Origin: Gonatopus flavifemur
Taxonomy: Eukaryota > Arthropoda > Insecta > Hymenoptera > Dryinidae
DNA length: 64,000 bases
Direction of reading: 5' to 3'
Assembly (NCBI GenBank): GCA_018340375.1
Contig: JAFFJZ010000003.1
Coordinates: forward strand, 11,222,001 to 11,286,000
Shown: positions 59,459-64,000 of the stretch, piece after piece
Position numbering within the stretch: position 1 is the stretch's first letter
How the letters are laid out: each line of letters opens with the position of its first letter
Notes under the pieces: model-generated
What the model saw: only the letters and a program-made list of their open reading frames with translations
What the model was told of the DNA's origin: nothing
The model's database searches: none
Program-made: the position numbers and the translations under genes

Positions 59459-59559
59459 GTCGAATGATTGACCGATTGAAAACAACAAAGTCGGTCAGAT
59501 GAAAGCATTCTAGGAGCAATTTAAGGGACTCCTTGATTGCTACGGTATGAGTTAGTTGG

Positions 59560-59830
59560 CCGAAATAAACGTGTACTGACTAACCCCTGGCATTACGCCA
59601 GAGTACCAATCAACACGGGCATCCGTCTTTTCATCACGACGGGTTTCAGCCAGACCGGTTAAATTGATGCGCGGTCCAGAAGACGGACGCGCGTAATTCG
59701 GATGATTTGAATGCTCTTAATGTACAGCGTGATTGAGATTTTCATGGCCTGAATAGCATTAGCGGTCGCGCTCTGTCTTTTTGAAGTGTTGTCAAGCGAT
59801 GACGCGTGAGAGTAAAAATAACATGTCTAC
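59560..59830. promoter_or_regulatory. CpG-containing GC-rich island
   Basis: CpG-rich patch (ACGGACGCGCGTAATTCGG near 59684) without a coherent frame. Candidate regulatory sequence by composition. Confidence 0.22.
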
Positions 59831-59999
59831 ATATCAGTTCGAGTGTACGTCAATATTTTCACCCGAGTCTTCTACATATACACGCTTTGACATAAAATTC
59901 ATTCTAAAAGTAACACGATATTAAAAATCGAACATCTCAATGACAGCTCGTGATTTAACGACCATCATTTGTTCGATAAAAGTTACTTTATTCTTGTTC

Positions 60000-60665
60000 T
60001 TCTTCCGTTGACACTGTGGGTATAATAAATGGCGTTGATAGAAATTTATCTCGTTTACATAGTTTGAAAATGATCGCTACGCTACGGGGGAGAGTGAAAG
60101 AGAAAAAGAGAAAAAAAGAGATAGAGAAAGTGAGAACAGTAGCCGGGTGTCGTGGGGTTTTAGGCGACCCTATAAATTCTAATTTAACATCGGTGTGTCG
60201 CAACAAAAGGTCCTCCAAGAGACAAGTCGGGTACCGATTTCTCGGAGTATTTTTGAGTATATGTGCGTGTGTATGTGTATTCCCGTACATATGTATATGT
60301 GTTACTCGCATAGCTCATCCGTTTTATCGCCTCCCGGACGGGCACTCGCAGCCATCACTACGACACCATGATAAACAGCCTCTCCTGTCGTAAGTCAAGT
60401 CGCTGTAAAACCTCGGGCTTCGCTGCTCGTCTACGGCTTTTACTAACTCGAGATGACTCGACGCGGTGAATGCAGTTAATGCCGGATCTCGAAACAGCCG
60501 TACGCTTTGCCGATTCTCATCAATCATCGCGACTTCTCTCTCGTCCCTGCCCCTCGTGACTGGATCGACCCGAAGAGAGATACCAATGGTGGTAGTGGTA
60601 GAAGTAGCAATAGTGCTTGGAATTTCAATATTCATACTGATTATTTGGCAAATCTCCTAATAGGA
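60000..60665. promoter_or_regulatory. CpG-containing GC-rich island
   Basis: GC-rich in two parts (60065-60240 and 60320-60600), with frames of 64-125 codons open on both strands. The basic plus-strand frame is driven by an AGAGAAAAAG tract. No motif, so coding is not supported. Confidence 0.22.
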
Positions 60666-60669
60666 TAAT

Positions 60670-62060
60670 GTGTCCGCATTGACTTCATCAATCTGTCTCT
60701 CGAGGAGGGTGATTATTATTGTTATTGATCGATCGTTGCGTTCCTCCTTCTCTTTTTTCATCACTCATAAATATATACATGAGACTTGATTAATTTCGTA
60801 CGATTGTTCGAAAGTGACGTAAATTCGATACTAAGTTAACATCATCGTCAATTCTTTCTCGACACATTCAATGTGGATTTCATTCGTCTTTCGAATAATC
60901 CTCTTTTTCATTCGAGTTGAGTGATGTAAGAATGCTTATTTAATCCATCGAAGAGGAAATTTTCAATTAAAATTCTGGAAATATCTCGTTTTAATCCGTT
61001 GATCGATCGAATCTACGAATTTTGAACATCCTACGAGAAGTGTCAAATCATAAAAGTTTCACAAAGTATGTTTCTAAATACGCATGATTTTATCCAATCG
61101 GATGGCAAAAAACAGAATTGTTCTCATTTTTATTTTGAGAAACGATATAGCGTTCTTCATTCTTCCTATCTTTCTTTTCTTTCGTACGGACAAATTACCG
61201 GATTTGTCTTCCTCTTGAAAAATCGATGAGAAATGGTTAACAAATGATACGCTTATATTTCAAACCGTATCTTGGCGTGTGTTACGCCGCAAGATTCATC
61301 ACTGTCTTCTATTTTCTAAGAGAGGAAGGCGACGTGGGAGTAACGAATTGACTACTTCGTCTCGGCAATAGACATACGAAGGGCTGGCAAAGAAATACAT
61401 TCATCTGAAAAGATATAAAGAGAGAAAAGAAAAGAGGACAGTAAGGACAACAAAGACAAGCAAGGGCTTCCGTGAGTATTGTATTATATAATGAAGGAGA
61501 ACAGTCGTGTCTTGTCGTTGCAATGGATAGAATGGAAAATGTTGGTTGAAAATTGATTGTCAAAGTCAGTGACGTCCCACAGCTGCTACTGCTGCCGCTG
61601 TCGCTGCTGTTACCGTTGCAGGAAATCAGCTTGTCAGATTGCGACAGGGTCGTCATTTGCCTGTCTGTCTTCCGTGGGGAGTCCCTGATTCTTACATGTT
61701 ATTCTTTGGTTTCTTCGAATACGCTTGTATCGAAATTGGATTTTTTTGGCCTGTAATTTAAACTTCTGTGCATAAAATTTCAAATGTGTGACTCACAATG
61801 GTCTCCACAATTCAATTGGGAGGAATTTCAAGCTTCTCATCGTGAATCACTTGTTAAGTTCTGGACATTCGTGGGATATTCCCTCGATTCATGGGGTAAT
61901 TATTCCAAGCACGCATTTTGAATATTCAAAATGGAAAAACGGTTCCAATCACATCTCAGTTGGGAGCTTGTCAAAAATCATGATTAATTGTATCCAAAAT
62001 ATACAACTCACTCTTTCGATGGAATGATGGAATTAATGAACAATAAACTTAACAAAAATT
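60670..62060. other. Noncoding stretch
   Basis: AT-rich except for a CTG/CCG-type interrupted tract at 61578-61610. Nothing recognised. Confidence 0.5.
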
Positions 62061-62064
62061 GCAA

Positions 62065-62280
62065 TACATAGAAAAAAAAACTATCTTGTATCGAGACAAT
62101 ATTGTTTTCGTTATATATCAAACACGGATTGTCTCAGTTCAATGCAATTTGCTTTGAATCGAACACAGGGAAAAACAAAATTCTTGATTCGAAGCAAATT
62201 GCATTGAACTGAGACAATCCGTGTTTCATATATAACGAAAACAATATTGTTTTGATACAAGATAGTTGTTTTTCTGTGTA
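62065..62280. mobile_element. Palindromic MITE, family B (216 bp)
   Basis: A nearly perfect palindrome. The left arm ACTATCTTGTATCGAGACAA..TATTGTTTTCGTTATATAT..AACACGGATTGTCTCAGTTC..AATGCAATTTGCTT is mirrored in the right arm with a handful of differences. The ends read TACATAGAAAAA and TTTTTCTGTGTA. The short centre (about 62158-62192) itself carries CACAGGGAAAAACA, a second end-like motif. No coding capacity; a transcript would form a duplex of about 90 bp. Confidence 0.85.
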
Positions 62281-62364
62281 CAGCAGTGCTCTGATTCAAG
62301 AAATTTCATTTTCTTCCCGAGTTTTGAGTATTAAATGATTGATTCATAAGAATACACAGAAATT

Positions 62365-62836
62365 CAAAAGTAAAAAGAACTTCTCTGAAAGTTTCTCTGA
62401 ATTTCATTGAAAAAATCTGAAAATCTATGGAAAAATTTTTAAACTCTGAAAAAACCTTGCTTATTGGAGACGTTTTTTCACCGAGAATTGCTCTGAATAT
62501 CTATGAGTACCTCTGAAAACGTCTGAATTTGTCTGAAAAACATGTTGCTGGGGTTTAAATCGTGAATTAAAACAAATTAATGATCGTGTAACGAAATTTT
62601 CAGTTATTATAGTCCCAAAATCTTGCAGTACATTCTCTGAATGACAATCCAATTGAGTCTATCTGCAAGGACTCAATTCGAAGAAATTAATAACGATAAT
62701 TTATCAGATTTTGTGAGTTGAAATCGTTGTGTCGTTTTTATAAACGATTCAAACTTCAACAAAATTTTCTGAAAAACTCTTCACTGCAAACCTCTGAAAA
62801 TTTCAGAGATCTTCAGAGAATTTTTTCCATTAAGAT
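62365..62836. mobile_element. MITE-like repeat, family F copy 2, split by an insertion
   Basis: Reverse-orientation relative of 16285-16452. The left part (to about 62490) matches copy 1 through TCTGAAAATC, CTTATTGG and GACGTTTT. The right part (from about 62760) resumes with GAAAAACTCTTCACTG, AACCTCTGAAAATTTCAGAG and AATTTTTTCCATT. The roughly 265 bp between them has no counterpart in copy 1. Confidence 0.5.
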
Positions 62837-62839
62837 AGG

Positions 62840-63540
62840 TTGATTTTACTCAGATTTACATTGTATTTTGAGAATTAATACCGGATCTAACATATCTCTA
62901 CAAAATCCCGATGTGTAACCAACAATTCGGTGTTAATTTTTTGTGACAGTGTGAAAATATACAGATCAAAGATTGAGTACATCATGGATGCTTGATGAAT
63001 TATCTATGTGCAGGCGCAGTGTCTGTTAAGATTGAACTGCAATTCAAGTTTTGAATATCCATGCTCAGTTCAAGGTACATTTTATAACATAACATTTTTC
63101 AAATTTACAACATTTCGCTTTGTTTATGAATCATTTCTCCAATTATATGCTGCTACTAATTGATTAGAATTCTCATTACAAAAACCACTCATCTACCTCT
63201 TGTAAAATCTCATATACGCTGTAACATGGATGTAACACCGATGTAACATACATGCGATATACAAGTAAGTGAAGTACTTCCACGTACTAGGAACAGACTG
63301 ATTATTTTCAAGAAATAATGTTCATATAGAAATTTCAACAATCCACTGAACTGAATACAACCCTCGATAGATCGCATTAGAGTTTATTTTCTACGCTTTC
63401 ATAACTTTTTAAACCACATAGGGAAGAAATTTGTGGTATTATCATGTAACTCGTTTTTTTTTCACCATCCTTCAAGTAAATAAATTATCAGGTGTATTTT
63501 CATCAGCTATAAATTTCAGCTATTAAATATCTAAGCACCC
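62840..63540. other. AT-rich noncoding stretch
   Basis: GATGTAACA-like words recur three times at 63222-63252. Nothing else recognised. Confidence 0.5.
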
Positions 63541-63544
63541 ACAG

Positions 63545-63625
63545 TACAGTGAATTTTTTAGGAAGATTAGTCGCTAAAGAAAATTTAGCTGCAACAATTA
63601 AAAAATTGCTGTCCTTCTCAAACAA
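63545..63625. repeat. Possible family E fragment
   Basis: AAAATTTAGCTGCAACAATTAAAAAATTGCTGTCCTT-type sequence resembles the core words of the repeats at 10416 and 51504. Short and uncertain. Confidence 0.25.
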
Positions 63626-63629
63626 ATTT

Positions 63630-64000
63630 TCTAAATCCTAACAATTTTTCAAATTCATCCAATATTATTTCAGAGAAACAACTGAATGAAAATTCATCAA
63701 TATTAGGGTGCAATCCCAAGGACGTATTTTATCAACACATATTTCAAATTTTCATTTCTTTCGCACTTTACGAAAAAGGGATGAAATTTGAATGAAAAAG
63801 TAATTATTTGAGTGGTATTCTTTCGCTCATTTTTTTCAGCGTAGCAAATATAGAAAAACAGTTCGTTCAAATGAATGGATTTAGTCATTCTGACTATAAA
63901 ATTTGATTACCTCAACTGAATTTTTTTGATAGTAGTAAATATAAAGCATAGTGCATCCAAACAAAGTATTTTAGTTATTCTGATTAATTTTCCTTGGTAG
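63630..64000. other. AT-rich noncoding end of window
   Basis: No feature recognised. Similar TAGTCATTCTGA and TAGTTATTCTGA words near 63883 and 63971 suggest a short duplication of about 85-90 bp. Confidence 0.45.

Noticed and set aside
60456..60472. A 13-base match to the 3' part of miR-124
   Set aside because: The seed is absent and no hairpin forms. A match of this length is within chance when many microRNAs are considered.
1..64000. Search by eye for CRISPR arrays, prophage, operons, tRNA and rRNA
   Set aside because: Nothing with regular spacers, conserved RNA cores or gene clusters was seen. The sequence character is that of an insect genome.

Overview
The window looks like nuclear DNA of an arthropod, most likely an insect and perhaps a hymenopteran. 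It is AT-rich, has no bacterial-style gene packing, and carries microsatellites, canonical insect splice signals, TATA boxes and many short inverted-repeat (MITE-like) elements. CpG dinucleotides are not visibly depleted in the GC-richer patches. The hymenopteran placement is an impression, not a proof. I recognised no conserved protein domain, tRNA or rRNA, and almost every open frame has the length and composition expected by chance in DNA of this base content.

One gene is well supported. It lies on the minus strand at about 50,920-49,915 and has a TATA box, a short 5' exon with a consensus donor, a 549-bp intron, an acceptor 5 nt before the ATG, a 100-codon frame, and an AATAAA 42 nt after the stop. 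The product has an N-terminal signal peptide and a Lys-Arg site that would release a 39-residue C-terminal peptide. Its function is unknown. Much weaker coding candidates lie at 8,419-8,893 (+), 35,251-35,458 (+), 53,013-53,303 (+), and 59,458-58,123 (-, two exons).

A long, register-perfect hairpin at 4,001-4,108 resembles a microRNA precursor. About a dozen inverted-repeat elements are scattered through the window: 10.4, 16.3, 17.5, 18.1, 23.9, 25.1, 25.4, 35.7, 51.5, 55.2, 57.3, 58.8, 62.1 and 62.4 kb. Several share a CACnG...GAAAAA terminal motif, and three families have two copies or relatives here. Two degenerate tandem arrays (units of about 70 bp and 150 bp) sit side by side at 39.3-40.3 kb.

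Between these, GC- and CpG-richer islands of 0.2-1 kb recur, at roughly 4.4, 6.6, 12.0, 13.7, 20.7, 21.9, 22.9, 26.7, 27.5, 30.8, 33, 34, 38, 42.9, 45.3, 46.2, 49.3, 54.4 and 60.3 kb. They lack coherent coding signal but hold homeodomain-, Hox- and forkhead-like words and a few core-promoter-like signals. This layout fits a long intergenic or intronic regulatory territory. That reading is inference and needs comparison with related genomes.
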